Assembly (NCBI RefSeq): GCF_900626075.1
Contig: NZ_UYZY01000004.1
Coordinates: forward strand, 248,001 to 312,000
Length of the DNA stretch: 64,000 nucleotides
Direction of reading: 5' to 3'
Source of the DNA: Clostridium transplantifaecale
GTDB taxonomy: Bacteria > Bacillota > Clostridia > Lachnospirales > Lachnospiraceae
Positions 8,943-17,705 of this stretch are shown piece by piece. The translations under genes were made by a program, and so were the position numbers. The notes under the pieces were generated by a model, which searched no databases, was not told the DNA's origin, and saw only the letters and a program-made list of their open reading frames with translations. Each line of letters begins with the position of its first letter. Position 1 is the first letter of the stretch.

Positions 8943-9590
8943 ATGAAACAGGAAGAATATGCAGAGAATGAAGCGTACTGGAACAAGAGGTCGGAGATAT
9001 TTGACACGCAGATTTTAAAAACATATGAGGATGCATACAGAAAGACCATTGACAACACCAAAAAATACCTGAAAGAGACGGACAAAGCACTGGATATCGG
9101 CTGCGGCACCGGTGTGACGACGATCGAGCTGGCCGGCAGTGTGGCGGAAATGACGGCTGTGGATACGGCGCCGGAGATGCTCCGCCAGGCGGTGGAAAAG
9201 ACAGAAAAAGCGGACGTTCATAATATTAAATATATTCAGGGCGACATGTTTATGGACGAACTGGAACCGGGGACCTTTGACACGGTAATGATTTTTAACG
9301 TGCTTTTATATATGCCGGATCAAGATGCAGCGATGAAACGCCTCAAAGAACTGGTGAAACCGGGCGGCTATCTGGCGGTGGCGGCCGATTGCCTGAAGAA
9401 CAGTTTTACAAAGGAGGCAATTCGGAAATGGTACCGCAGCCACACCGGTAAGATGCCGTTTGTAGAATTCTACTCACCGGAGAGCCTGGAGAAGATGATT
9501 GAGGCGTACGGGTTTGAGATAGTGGAGAGGGAAAAATTATTTCTGCATCCTGTGAACTACTTTTTAGTGGCGAGACGGTGTGAAGAGTAA
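8943..9590 (+). CDS. Class I SAM-dependent methyltransferase
   Basis: This 215-residue protein has a Rossmann-type methyltransferase fold. Motif I is ALDIGCGTGVTTIEL (~50-64), with an acidic residue in TAVDTAPEML and motif IV in FDTVMIFNVLLYMPD. It matches the Methyltransf_11/25 type that methylates small molecules with S-adenosylmethionine. The start follows GGGGAAGGGG. The C-terminal FYSPESLEKMIEAYGFEIVE region is common in UbiE/ArsM-like methyltransferases, but the arsenic cysteines are absent. The substrate is unknown. Confidence 0.85.
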   Translation: MKQEEYAENEAYWNKRSEIFDTQILKTYEDAYRKTIDNTKKYLKETDKALDIGCGTGVTTIELAGSVAEMTAVDTAPEMLRQAVEKTEKADVHNIKYIQGDMFMDELEPGTFDTVMIFNVLLYMPDQDAAMKRLKELVKPGGYLAVAADCLKNSFTKEAIRKWYRSHTGKMPFVEFYSPESLEKMIEAYGFEIVEREKLFLHPVNYFLVARRCEE

Positions 9591-9615
9591 CGGGAAGGCA
9601 GTGAAAGGCAGAATC

Positions 9616-10137
9616 ATGCGCAATTATTTTATGAAGACGGAACGAATCGGATTTTCACATTGGAAACCTGATGACAGGGAGCTGGCGGCGCTTCTCTGGG
9701 GAGATCCGGATGTAACCCGCTATCTCTGTGCAGACGGAAGATTTACGGAGGAAGAGATAGAACAACGGCTGGAGACGGAAATCAGCAATTACGAAAAGTA
9801 TAAGATACAGTATTTCCCTATGTTTGAGCTATGCAGCGGAAAACTGATAGGATGCTGCGGACTGCGCCCCTTTGAAGACGAAACAGAGATTTTCGAAACG
9901 GGATTTCATCTGCGGAAAGAATTCTGGGGCAAAGGATTAGGCGAGGAAGCCTCCCGCGCGGTTACGGCCTATATGCCTACGGTTATAAAGGTAACAGAGC
10001 TGAGGGCGGGCCACCATCCGGAAAATACGGCATCAGCGAAACTTTTAAAGAAGCTGGGATTTGAGCATATCGGAGATGGTTTTTATCCTCCGACCGGGCT
10101 GCGCCACCCCTGGTACAGGAAAAACATAGAACAGTAG
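9616..10137 (+). CDS. GNAT acetyltransferase, RimJ/RimL type
   Basis: This ~173-residue protein has the layout of the RimJ/RimL subfamily: MKTERIGFSHWKPDD at the N terminus, LIGCCGLRPFED in the middle, and FHLRKEFWGKGLGEEASRAV as the acetyl-CoA loop. The NTASAKLLKKLGFEHIGDG segment near the end is also typical. Relatives acetylate protein N termini or antibiotics. ATG at 9616 is chosen because AAAGG lies eight to ten bases upstream; the frame is open back to a GTG at 9580 that overlaps the methyltransferase gene. It is the last gene before the str operon, on the same strand. Confidence 0.85.
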   Translation: MRNYFMKTERIGFSHWKPDDRELAALLWGDPDVTRYLCADGRFTEEEIEQRLETEISNYEKYKIQYFPMFELCSGKLIGCCGLRPFEDETEIFETGFHLRKEFWGKGLGEEASRAVTAYMPTVIKVTELRAGHHPENTASAKLLKKLGFEHIGDGFYPPTGLRHPWYRKNIEQ

Positions 10138-10370
10138 AGACACCCACAAAAGAGGCAGTTCACAGCAATGTTTTAAACTTTGAAAGTGCAACAAAATCAA
10201 AGCAAAACCACGGCTGTGACTGTCTTTTTCGATCTAATATAAAAAAATGAAAATGAATATTTTCCCTCCATATTGTCAATAATCCATTCAGATTTCATGT
10301 TCTGTGGCTAAATACCGGAAAAAACATGATAAATACGCCGAAAAAGCCGGATATTTTTACATTTTATGCC

Positions 10371-10399
10371 TTGACACAAATTGACAAACTGATTATAAT
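10371..10399 (+). promoter_or_regulatory. Consensus vegetative promoter of the str operon
   Basis: TTGACA at 10371-10376 is followed after exactly 17 bases by TATAAT at 10394-10399, both perfect matches to the housekeeping sigma consensus. A second TTGACA at 10381 is too close to the -10 to be used with it. Transcription would start near 10406, leaving a leader of about 84 bases before rpsL. Confidence 0.9.
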
Positions 10400-10489
10400 A
10401 AGTAAGCGTGTAAAAATGCGATGTATTTTTGCATGTAAAAATATAAGCTTTTAAAGCAACCACAGACAATATCACAGGAGGTGAAAAGG

Positions 10490-10909
10490 ATGCCAACATT
10501 CAACCAGTTAGTAAGAAAAGGAAGACAGACATCTGAGAAGAAATCTACAGCACCGGCTCTGCAGAAGGGATACAACTCTTTACAGAAGAGAGCTACCAAT
10601 ATCTCTGCACCGCAGAAGAGAGGTGTGTGTACAGCCGTTAAGACTGCTACACCTAAGAAACCTAACTCAGCTCTGAGAAAGATCGCCAGAGTACGTCTTT
10701 CCAACGGAATCGAAGTAACAAGTTACATCCCAGGTGAGGGACATAACTTACAGGAGCATAGCGTTGTTCTGATCCGTGGCGGTCGTGTTAAAGACTTACC
10801 AGGTACAAGATACCATATCATCAGAGGTACTCTTGATACAGCAGGCGTTGCTAACAGAAAACAGGCCCGTTCCAAATACGGCGCTAAGAGACCGAAAGAC
10901 AAAAAGTAA
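10490..10909 (+). CDS. rpsL: 30S ribosomal protein S12
   Basis: The 139-residue protein starts [12 protein letters not shown] and carries the S12 signatures [28 protein letters not shown] and [18 protein letters not shown]12 lies at the decoding centre of the 30S subunit and affects accuracy. The lysines in TPKK and RVKD that change in streptomycin-resistant mutants are the wild-type residues here. The ATG at 10490 is the true start, behind AGGAGG at 10476-10481; the frame is open to an in-frame GTG at 10481, which is part of the ribosome-binding site. It is first in the str operon and highly biased in codon use. Confidence 0.98.
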   Translation: MPTFNQLVRKGRQTSEKKSTAPALQKGYNSLQKRATNISAPQKRGVCTAVKTATPKKPNSALRKIARVRLSNGIEVTSYIPGEGHNLQEHSVVLIRGGRVKDLPGTRYHIIRGTLDTAGVANRKQARSKYGAKRPKDKK

Positions 10910-11089
10910 TTAAACGTTAATTTAGGTAAAATTCGTTAGAATTTAGTGCCGGACTTTGATATTGACCCTGTAGGTTGCAGGTAATCATAGATTCGAGCGC
11001 GAACGCACATTGTATGCGAGTACCTAAGATCTAATGAAACGCTTCGGCCCATTTCCGGAGCTGGAGCAGATATTAAGGAGGGAAGTAAC
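10910..11089 (+). promoter_or_regulatory. Intercistronic leader between rpsL and rpsG
   Basis: This 180-base gap is long for genes of one operon and has no open frame. It holds nested complementary pieces: AGGTA near 10979 with TACCT near 11020, and CGCA/TGCG around a short loop near 11003-11017. The rpsG ribosome-binding site (AAGGAGG, 11075-11081) follows. In E. coli the same S12-S7 gap is the target of S7 translational feedback. A comparable role here is inference from position and structure. Confidence 0.45.
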
Positions 11090-11560
11090 GTGCCACGTAA
11101 AGGACATACTCAGAAAAGAGACGTATTAGCAGATCCGCTTTACAATAACAAGGTTGTTACCAAGTTAATCAACAACATCATGTTAGATGGTAAAAAGGGT
11201 GTTGCCCAGAAGATCGTATACGGCGCATTTGACCGTGTAGCAGCTGAGACAGGTAAAGAGGCTGTAGAAGTATTCGAAGAGGCTATGAACAACATCATGC
11301 CTGTACTGGAAGTTAAGGCAAAACGTATCGGCGGCGCCACATATCAGGTTCCGATCGAGGTTAAGCCGGAGAGAAGACAGGCTCTTGCACTTCGCTGGAT
11401 CACTCTCTACTCCCGTAAGAGAGGCGAGAAGACTCAGGAAGAAAGACTTGCAAAAGAGATTCTGGATGCTTCCAACAACACAGGCGCATCTGTAAAGAAG
11501 AAAGAAGACATGCATAAGATGGCAGAGGCTAATAAGGCATTTGCACATTACAGATTCTAA
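11090..11560 (+). CDS. rpsG: 30S ribosomal protein S7
   Basis: The 156-residue protein begins (GTG) [17 protein letters not shown] and contains the S7 signature [19 protein letters not shown] as well as [11 protein letters not shown]7 nucleates assembly of the 30S head by binding the 3' domain of 16S rRNA. The GTG start is fixed by AAGGAGG eight to nine bases upstream and by the conserved N terminus. It is the second gene of the str operon, followed by fusA after 15 bases. Confidence 0.98.
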   Translation: MPRKGHTQKRDVLADPLYNNKVVTKLINNIMLDGKKGVAQKIVYGAFDRVAAETGKEAVEVFEEAMNNIMPVLEVKAKRIGGATYQVPIEVKPERRQALALRWITLYSRKRGEKTQEERLAKEILDASNNTGASVKKKEDMHKMAEANKAFAHYRF

Positions 11561-11575
11561 TAGGAGGAAAAAGCT

Positions 11576-13696
11576 TTGGCTGAAAGAGAATATCCATTAG
11601 AGAGAACCAGAAACATTGGTATTATGGCTCATATTGATGCCGGTAAGACCACTACTACGGAGCGTATCCTGTATTACACCGGTGTAAACTATAAAATCGG
11701 TGATACACATGAAGGTACGGCTACCATGGACTGGATGGCTCAGGAGCAGGAGAGAGGTATCACCATCACCTCTGCAGCTACCACATGTCATTGGACTCTG
11801 CAGGAATACTGCAAAGAAAAGCCAGGCGCTCTGGAACACCGTATCAACATTATCGACACTCCAGGACACGTTGACTTCACAGTTGAGGTTGAGCGTTCCC
11901 TGCGTGTACTTGATGGCGCTGTAGGTGTATTCTGTGCAAAGGGCGGTGTAGAACCACAGTCCGAGAACGTATGGCGTCAGGCCGACACCTATAATGTACC
12001 TCGTATGGCATTCATCAACAAGATGGATATCCTGGGTGCAGACTTCTATGGAACTGTAGAGCAGATTAAGAACAGACTTGGTAAGAATGCCATCTGTCTG
12101 CAGCTCCCAATCGGTAAGGAAGACGAGTTTAAGGGAATTATCGACCTGTTCGAGATGAAAGCATACATCTACAACGACGACAAGGGCGAGGATATCTCCG
12201 TAACAGACGTTCCGGACGATATGAAAGACGACGCTGAACTGTACCGTACAGAGCTGGTTGAGAAAATCTGCGAGCTGGATGACGAATTAATGATGCAGTA
12301 CCTCGAGGGTGAAGAGCCTTCTACAGAGGAACTGAAGAAAGCATTAAGAAAGGCAACATGTGAGTGCCTCGCTATCCCGGTTTGCTGTGGTACAGCTTAC
12401 AGAAACAAGGGCGTTCAGAAATTACTGGATGCAGTTATCGAATTCATGCCTTCACCGGTAGACGTTCCTTCTATTAAAGGAACTGACCTGGACGGCAACG
12501 AAGTGGAGAGAAAATCTTCCGATGCTGACCCATTCTCCGCACTTGTATTCAAAATTATGACAGACCCGTTCGTTGGTAAACTGGCTTATTTCCGTGTTTA
12601 CTCAGGTACTATGAACTCCGGTTCTTATGTACTGAACGCAACAAAGGGCAAAAAAGAGCGTGTAGGACGTATCCTTCAGATGCATGCGAACAAACGTCAG
12701 GAGTTAGATAAAGTTTTCTCCGGCGATATCGCAGCAGCAATCGGATTCAAGTTCTCCACAACAGGTGATACAATCTGTGATGAACAGCACCCTGTAATCC
12801 TGGAATCCATGGTATTCCCGGAGCCGGTTATCGATATCGCTATCGAGCCTAAGACAAAAGCAGGACAGGATAAGATGGGCGAGGCTCTTGCAAAACTTGC
12901 AGAAGAGGATCCTACTTTCCGTGCTTATACAGATAAAGAGACAGGACAGACGATTATTGCAGGTATGGGCGAGCTCCATCTTGAAATCATCGTTGACCGT
13001 CTTCTCCGCGAGTTCCACGTTGAAGCCAATGTAGGCGCTCCTCAGGTAGCATACAAGGAGACATTTACAAAGGCAGTAGACGTAGACAGCAAATATGCAA
13101 AACAGTCCGGTGGACGTGGTCAGTACGGACACTGTAAGGTACGTTTTGAGCCGATGGACGCTAACGCTGAAGAAGTGTTCAAATTCGAATCTGCCGTTGT
13201 CGGCGGTGCTATTCCGAAGGAATATATCCCGGCTGTAGGCGAAGGTATCGAAGAGGCTTCCAAAGCAGGTATCCTTGGCGGATTCCCGGTACTGGGCGTT
13301 AAAGCTACCGTATATGACGGTTCTTATCATGAGGTCGATTCCTCCGAGATGGCATTCCATATTGCCGGTTCCATGGCATTTAAAGATGCTATGCACAAAG
13401 CAGGAGCTATCTTACTTGAGCCGGTTATGAAGGTAGAAGTAACAATGCCTGAAGAGTATATGGGTGATGTTATCGGTGATATCAACTCCCGTCGTGGCCG
13501 TATCGAAGGTATGGAAGATATCGGCGGCGGAAAGCTTGTAAGAGCTTACGTTCCGTTATCCGAGATGTTCGGTTACTCCACAGACTTACGTTCCAAGACA
13601 CAGGGACGTGGTAACTACTCCATGTTCTTCGAGAAATACGAGCAGGTACCGAAGAGCGTTCAGGAGAAAGTTCTGGCTGCAAAGGCAGACAAATAA
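11576..13696 (+). CDS. fusA: Elongation factor G
   Basis: This 706-residue translational GTPase drives ribosomal translocation. The G1 motif is [10 protein letters not shown] (~18-27), G3 is DTPGHVDF, and G4 is NKMD. Domains II-V follow, including the [12 protein letters not shown] segment of domain IV and [10 protein letters not shown] of domain V. The start is TTG, required by AGGAGG at 11562-11567 and by the conserved [16 protein letters not shown] terminus; TTG is unusual for so highly expressed a gene. It lies in the canonical order rpsL-rpsG-fusA-tuf. Only this copy is in view. Confidence 0.98.
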   Translation: MAEREYPLERTRNIGIMAHIDAGKTTTTERILYYTGVNYKIGDTHEGTATMDWMAQEQERGITITSAATTCHWTLQEYCKEKPGALEHRINIIDTPGHVDFTVEVERSLRVLDGAVGVFCAKGGVEPQSENVWRQADTYNVPRMAFINKMDILGADFYGTVEQIKNRLGKNAICLQLPIGKEDEFKGIIDLFEMKAYIYNDDKGEDISVTDVPDDMKDDAELYRTELVEKICELDDELMMQYLEGEEPSTEELKKALRKATCECLAIPVCCGTAYRNKGVQKLLDAVIEFMPSPVDVPSIKGTDLDGNEVERKSSDADPFSALVFKIMTDPFVGKLAYFRVYSGTMNSGSYVLNATKGKKERVGRILQMHANKRQELDKVFSGDIAAAIGFKFSTTGDTICDEQHPVILESMVFPEPVIDIAIEPKTKAGQDKMGEALAKLAEEDPTFRAYTDKETGQTIIAGMGELHLEIIVDRLLREFHVEANVGAPQVAYKETFTKAVDVDSKYAKQSGGRGQYGHCKVRFEPMDANAEEVFKFESAVVGGAIPKEYIPAVGEGIEEASKAGILGGFPVLGVKATVYDGSYHEVDSSEMAFHIAGSMAFKDAMHKAGAILLEPVMKVEVTMPEEYMGDVIGDINSRRGRIEGMEDIGGGKLVRAYVPLSEMFGYSTDLRSKTQGRGNYSMFFEKYEQVPKSVQEKVLAAKADK

Positions 13697-13718
13697 AGAG
13701 AAAAACAAATCGTTGTAA

Positions 13719-13752
13719 ACTTTCCAGGCAGTGAAGAAACTGCCCGGAAAGT
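13719..13752 (+). promoter_or_regulatory. Stem-loop in the fusA-tuf intercistronic gap
   Basis: ACTTTCC-A-GGCAGT (13719-13732) pairs with ACTGCC-C-GGAAAGT (13739-13752), a 13-bp stem with one A-C mismatch and a GAAGAA loop. There is no T run, so it is not a classic terminator. It may be an mRNA processing or stability element that sets the ratio of EF-G to EF-Tu. The whole gap to tuf is 160 bases. Confidence 0.55.
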
Positions 13753-13856
13753 AAATAATAGGCTTGAAAAACATGCTCTGATCGAATATAATTAGAGACA
13801 GCCTAACATAAATTATGAAGCCCCGGATGGGTGCAAATTAAGGAGGACGTTATAAA

Positions 13857-15050
13857 ATGGCAAAAGCAAAGTTTGAAAGAAACAAAACGCATTGTAACAT
13901 TGGTACCATCGGACACGTTGACCATGGTAAAACAACATTAACAGCTGCTATCACAAAAACTCTTCATGAGAGATTAGGTACTGGCGAGGCTGTTGCATTT
14001 GAGAACATTGATAAAGCTCCGGAAGAGAGAGAGCGTGGAATCACAATCTCTACATCTCACGTTGAGTACGAGACAGAGAACAGACATTACGCACACGTTG
14101 ACTGCCCAGGCCATGCTGACTATGTAAAGAACATGATCACTGGTGCTGCACAGATGGACGGCGCTATCCTTGTAGTAGCTGCTACAGATGGTGTTATGGC
14201 TCAGACAAGAGAGCATATCCTTCTTTCCCGTCAGGTAGGCGTACCTTACATCGTAGTATTCATGAACAAGTGCGATATGGTTGACGATCCAGAGCTTCTT
14301 GAATTAGTAGAGATGGAGATCCGTGAGCTTCTTAACGAGTACGAATTCCCAGGCGATGACACACCTATCGTTCAGGGTTCTGCTTTAAAGGCTCTTGAAG
14401 ATCCTTCCAGCGAATGGGGCGACAAAGTTCTTGAACTTATGGCTGCAGTTGACAGCTATGTTCCGGACCCAGTTCGTGAAACAGACAAACCTTTCCTTAT
14501 GCCAGTAGAGGACGTATTCTCTATCACAGGCCGTGGTACAGTTGCTACAGGCCGTGTTGAGCGTGGTACTCTTCATGTATCTGACGAAGTTGAAATCGTT
14601 GGTATCCAGGAAGAAGTTCGTAAAGTAGTTGTAACTGGTATCGAGATGTTCCGTAAACTCCTTGATGAGGCTCAGGCTGGTGATAACATCGGCGCTCTTC
14701 TTCGTGGTGTTCAGAGAACAGAGATCCAGAGAGGCCAGTGTCTTGTTAAACCAGGTTCTGTAAAATGCCATAAGAAATTTACAGCTCAGGTTTACGTTCT
14801 GACAAAAGACGAGGGTGGCCGTCATACACCATTCTTCAACAATTACCGTCCACAGTTCTACTTCAGAACAACAGACGTTACAGGCGTTTGCGATTTACCA
14901 GCAGGCGTTGAGATGTGTATGCCTGGCGACAACGTAGAAATGACAGTTGAACTGATCCATCCAGTAGCTATGGAGCAGGGACTTCGTTTCGCTATCCGTG
15001 AAGGCGGACGTACAGTTGGTTCAGGTAGAGTAGTTTCTATCATCGAATAA
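13857..15050 (+). CDS. tuf: Elongation factor Tu
   Basis: The 397-residue GTPase delivers aminoacyl-tRNA to the ribosome. G-domain motifs are [10 protein letters not shown] (~19-28), [12 protein letters not shown], and NKCDMVDD. Domains II and III follow ([36 protein letters not shown]). The start at ATG follows AAGGAGG. It is the last gene of the str operon and is followed by a strong terminator. The protein has the normal bacterial length. Confidence 0.99.
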   Translation: MAKAKFERNKTHCNIGTIGHVDHGKTTLTAAITKTLHERLGTGEAVAFENIDKAPEERERGITISTSHVEYETENRHYAHVDCPGHADYVKNMITGAAQMDGAILVVAATDGVMAQTREHILLSRQVGVPYIVVFMNKCDMVDDPELLELVEMEIRELLNEYEFPGDDTPIVQGSALKALEDPSSEWGDKVLELMAAVDSYVPDPVRETDKPFLMPVEDVFSITGRGTVATGRVERGTLHVSDEVEIVGIQEEVRKVVVTGIEMFRKLLDEAQAGDNIGALLRGVQRTEIQRGQCLVKPGSVKCHKKFTAQVYVLTKDEGGRHTPFFNNYRPQFYFRTTDVTGVCDLPAGVEMCMPGDNVEMTVELIHPVAMEQGLRFAIREGGRTVGSGRVVSIIE

Positions 15051-15121
15051 GAAGAGGCATCGCCTTATATATAATTCCGTACCCGCTCTATGCAGGTACA
15101 TTGTGTCCAAGCGTAAGATTA

Positions 15122-15150
15122 CCCCAGAGATTTCGGTCTCTGGGGTTTTT
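15122..15150 (+). terminator. Strong intrinsic terminator of the str operon
   Basis: CCCCAGAGA (15122-15130) and TCTCTGGGG (15137-15145) form a perfect 9-bp stem with the loop TTTCGG, followed directly by TTTTT. It ends the rpsL-rpsG-fusA-tuf transcript. Confidence 0.95.
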
Positions 15151-15211
15151 CTGTTGCACCAATTTTTAACCACCATTCAACTGTACCTTCGGTCTCTTAT
15201 CCCCTACTTAC

Positions 15212-16363
15212 TTATTCTTCCGAGAACTTCTCCACATTCCGCGCCTTAAGCGCCAATGCAACCTGTTCAATAAATTTATAATGGGAATGTTCCATGCCCA
15301 GCAGGCTTTTTGCCTTATTAATCCGGAAGCGGATTGTATTCTCATGCTGTTTCATCCTGACGGCAGCCGCCTTATAATCGCCGTCACAGGAGAGATAAAC
15401 CTCGATTGTCTCTATCAAATCCACATTATGGCGTTTTTCATACTCAATAAGGGGTTCCAGCGTCATTGTATAAAATTTCTTTAAGGGCGCATTGTCATGG
15501 ACTGCCATCAGCAGGTTATAAATATGCAGATCATCGAAATAGGTAATATTCTGTTTCAACATCATACCGATCTTCAGGGAAGAGCAGGCCTGCCGGATAC
15601 TTTGCTGGAAGTCTGAGGCATTCTCAAAAGGGCCGCTGATTCCGGCGGAGTATCCGGTGCAGTAATAGGCGAAGAGCTTCCTGATTCCGGGTAAAGCAGC
15701 TTCAAACTCCGTGTGTTCCTGATAATTAAAGATGAGAAACCCACCGTTCTGGTACCGGCGGAGACGCAGCTGGTACTGCGCCTTTAAATCGGATTGGAGG
15801 CTGTAGAATCTGCGGCTGTTCAGTTCCGGAAGATGAAAACACAGGGCAATATATTCCCTTTTAAAAATCGGGTTGACATACTTCCCGATTTCCAGGATTT
15901 CCGAAAGGGAGAGAGTTTCATAAAGCAGACGGTTCAGCTTATTTTCAAAGAAAAGCTCGGACTGCTCCGTCATCAGCAGCTCCGAGATATCACGTATCAA
16001 ATCGCCATAAGGGACATTGCTGCTGATTTTTATAACAGGGTAATGATTCTTTTCCGTCAGTTCCAGGATATTCTCCGGAAACTCCGTCAGATACTCATTT
16101 GTCACAATACAGCAGGAGCTACCGCTCGTTACATAAAAATAAAAGGTATCATACAATTCTTTTTCATTGTCCTTCACTGAATAAAGGCTCCTGATGTACA
16201 GATCCCCTTTCAGCGCCAGGCTGTATTCCAGGTCATTAAACTGGATAGGACAGTCGGTAAAGTTAACCCTTGTCACCTCGCGATCCAGGCCGCCTGCGCC
16301 GGAAATTATCTCAGAGTCTTTTAGCAGGCTTAATTCAAGAATATCACGAACCGTTATGCTCAT
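15212..16363 (-). CDS. PucR family transcriptional regulator
   Basis: This ~383-residue protein starts SITVRDILELSLLKDSEIISG, the PucR N-terminal domain (~1-125). A middle region follows, then a C-terminal helix-turn-helix of the PucR (HTH_30) type (ETIEVYLSCDGDYKAAAVRMKQHENTIRFRINKAKSLLG, ~313-352). Members control purine, ureide or amino-acid catabolism genes. The ATG at 16363 is preferred over an earlier in-frame start because GGGGG lies about eight bases upstream. It is divergent from a DUF917-NCS1 permease operon, whose promoter region carries two inverted repeats, so it is the probable regulator of that pair. Confidence 0.88.
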   Translation of the reverse strand: MSITVRDILELSLLKDSEIISGAGGLDREVTRVNFTDCPIQFNDLEYSLALKGDLYIRSLYSVKDNEKELYDTFYFYVTSGSSCCIVTNEYLTEFPENILELTEKNHYPVIKISSNVPYGDLIRDISELLMTEQSELFFENKLNRLLYETLSLSEILEIGKYVNPIFKREYIALCFHLPELNSRRFYSLQSDLKAQYQLRLRRYQNGGFLIFNYQEHTEFEAALPGIRKLFAYYCTGYSAGISGPFENASDFQQSIRQACSSLKIGMMLKQNITYFDDLHIYNLLMAVHDNAPLKKFYTMTLEPLIEYEKRHNVDLIETIEVYLSCDGDYKAAAVRMKQHENTIRFRINKAKSLLGMEHSHYKFIEQVALALKARNVEKFSEE

Positions 16364-16452
16364 AGAAATCCCCCGTTCCATGTATGTCAATCATAGGTAT
16401 CTTGCTCTCATTATACATGAAAAACGGGACGTAAACCAGAGCACAGAGTATG

Positions 16453-16471
16453 CATTGTGAAATTTACAATG
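16453..16471. promoter_or_regulatory. Inverted repeat CATTGT-N7-ACAATG, possible PucR site
   Basis: A perfect 6-bp inverted repeat with a 7-base spacer lies in the divergent region between the PucR gene and the DUF917 gene. It shares the 6-7-6 geometry with the repeat at 16493-16511, though the arm sequence differs. The regulatory role is inferred from position. Confidence 0.45.
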
Positions 16472-16492
16472 AAATTCCGGTTGATCTTGTAC

Positions 16493-16511
16493 TGCACTAT
16501 AATGAAGTGCA
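16493..16511. promoter_or_regulatory. Inverted repeat TGCACT-N7-AGTGCA over a TATAAT
   Basis: The repeat encloses TATAAT (16498-16503), a candidate -10 element, although no good -35 lies at the right distance. An alternative extended -10 (TGTTATACT, 16522-16530) lies just downstream. Binding of a regulator such as the divergent PucR protein here would control the DUF917-permease operon directly. Confidence 0.5.
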
Positions 16512-16610
16512 AAAGGATGACTGTTATACTGATATCATCAAAGAAAATCATTGGTGAGAGATAAAGAGTACATGAAGAGAGAAGAGTAAATGAAATCGGA
16601 GGGGTAAGAA

Positions 16611-17690
16611 ATGAGAAAACTAAATTATCAGGAGGTAAATGATATCCTGACAGGATGTACGATACTGGGTACCGGGGGAGGCGGTTCACTGCAGAGCGGA
16701 ATGGAAGCGGTAGAGAAAGAATTTAACAATGGAAAGGAATTCAGGCTGTTGGAGTTTGACGAGATTGAGGATGAGGCCTGGTTTGCCAATCCCTACTTCT
16801 GCGGTTCAATCATGCCGGAGGGGCAGGAGGTGGAAATCACCGGCGAGGAGATTCCGGCCGCGGTGACGGCTCTTGAGGAGCATATGGGCATTACGTTCGA
16901 CGGCCTCGTCTCCATTGAGTACGGCGGAGGCAATACAGGTGAGGCGATGGCCGCTGCCGCCCACCTGGGAAAATATATGGTGGATGCGGACGCAGCCGGC
17001 CGCGCGGTGCCGGAACTTCAGTTTTCCACCTATTATGTCACGGAACAGCCTATCACGCCGTTTTCGGTCACAACACAGTATGGGGATGTTGTTATTGTAA
17101 AACAGGTGGAGAGCGACGCCAGAGCGGAAGCGCTGTCACGGTTTATGGCGGTTGGTTCCGACAACCTGGTGGGAATGGCGGATCATCCAATCCGGGGCAG
17201 GGAGCTGAAACACTCGGTAGTGCCTTCGGCTCTTACCTATGCGGAGAAGGTAGGAAAGGCCAGAAGACAGGCCTGCAAAGAGGGAAAGGATCCTGTTGCG
17301 GCTATTCTGGACGCCGCGGAGGGAAGGCTCCTCTTTGAGGGGATTGTGACAGGGGAAACTGCCTGGGAAATCAAAGACGGCTTTACCCTGGGCGATATTT
17401 ACCTGCAGGGGCAGGAAAATTTTAAAAACTCTCTGGGAAGAGTTTGGTATAAGAATGAAAATATGGTATTCTGGATAGATGAAGAGGTGAAACTGACCTG
17501 TCCTGACTTAATCTGTATTGTGGAGAAGAAGACGGGAATGCCCGTGACAAATCCAAACTGTCACGAGGGGATGGAATTGTGTGTGTTGGGATTTAAGTGC
17601 CACGAACTTTGGAGAAGAGACAGGGGAATGGATATTCTGAATCCGCGCTTTTTCGGATTTGATATGGACTGCCGGTTCTTAAATGATTGA
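16611..17690 (+). CDS. DUF917 family protein
   Basis: This 359-residue soluble protein begins with REV-like NYQEVNDILTGCTILGTGGGGS, the glycine-rich N-terminal signature of DUF917, and continues with YGGGNTGEAMAAAAHLG and VDADAAGRAVPELQ. DUF917 members are linked to S-methyl-thiohydantoin or hydantoin metabolism and commonly pair with hydantoinases and NCS1 permeases. Here it is followed 15 bases later by an NCS1 permease, with a PucR regulator upstream. The start follows GGAGGGG. A cyclic amide or nucleobase-like substrate is a reasonable inference, but the reaction is not shown. Confidence 0.85.
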   Translation: MRKLNYQEVNDILTGCTILGTGGGGSLQSGMEAVEKEFNNGKEFRLLEFDEIEDEAWFANPYFCGSIMPEGQEVEITGEEIPAAVTALEEHMGITFDGLVSIEYGGGNTGEAMAAAAHLGKYMVDADAAGRAVPELQFSTYYVTEQPITPFSVTTQYGDVVIVKQVESDARAEALSRFMAVGSDNLVGMADHPIRGRELKHSVVPSALTYAEKVGKARRQACKEGKDPVAAILDAAEGRLLFEGIVTGETAWEIKDGFTLGDIYLQGQENFKNSLGRVWYKNENMVFWIDEEVKLTCPDLICIVEKKTGMPVTNPNCHEGMELCVLGFKCHELWRRDRGMDILNPRFFGFDMDCRFLND

Positions 17691-17705
17691 GAGGGGGATA
17701 TACGG

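Noticed and set aside
10381..10399. Second TTGACA as the -35 of the str promoter
   Set aside because: It is only seven bases from the TATAAT; the TTGACA at 10371 has the ideal 17-base spacing.
12704..13396. Long open frame of 230 codons on the minus strand inside fusA
   Set aside because: It is opposite a certain EF-G gene with strong codon bias, which often leaves open antisense frames; the translation is Cys/Phe-rich and matches nothing known.
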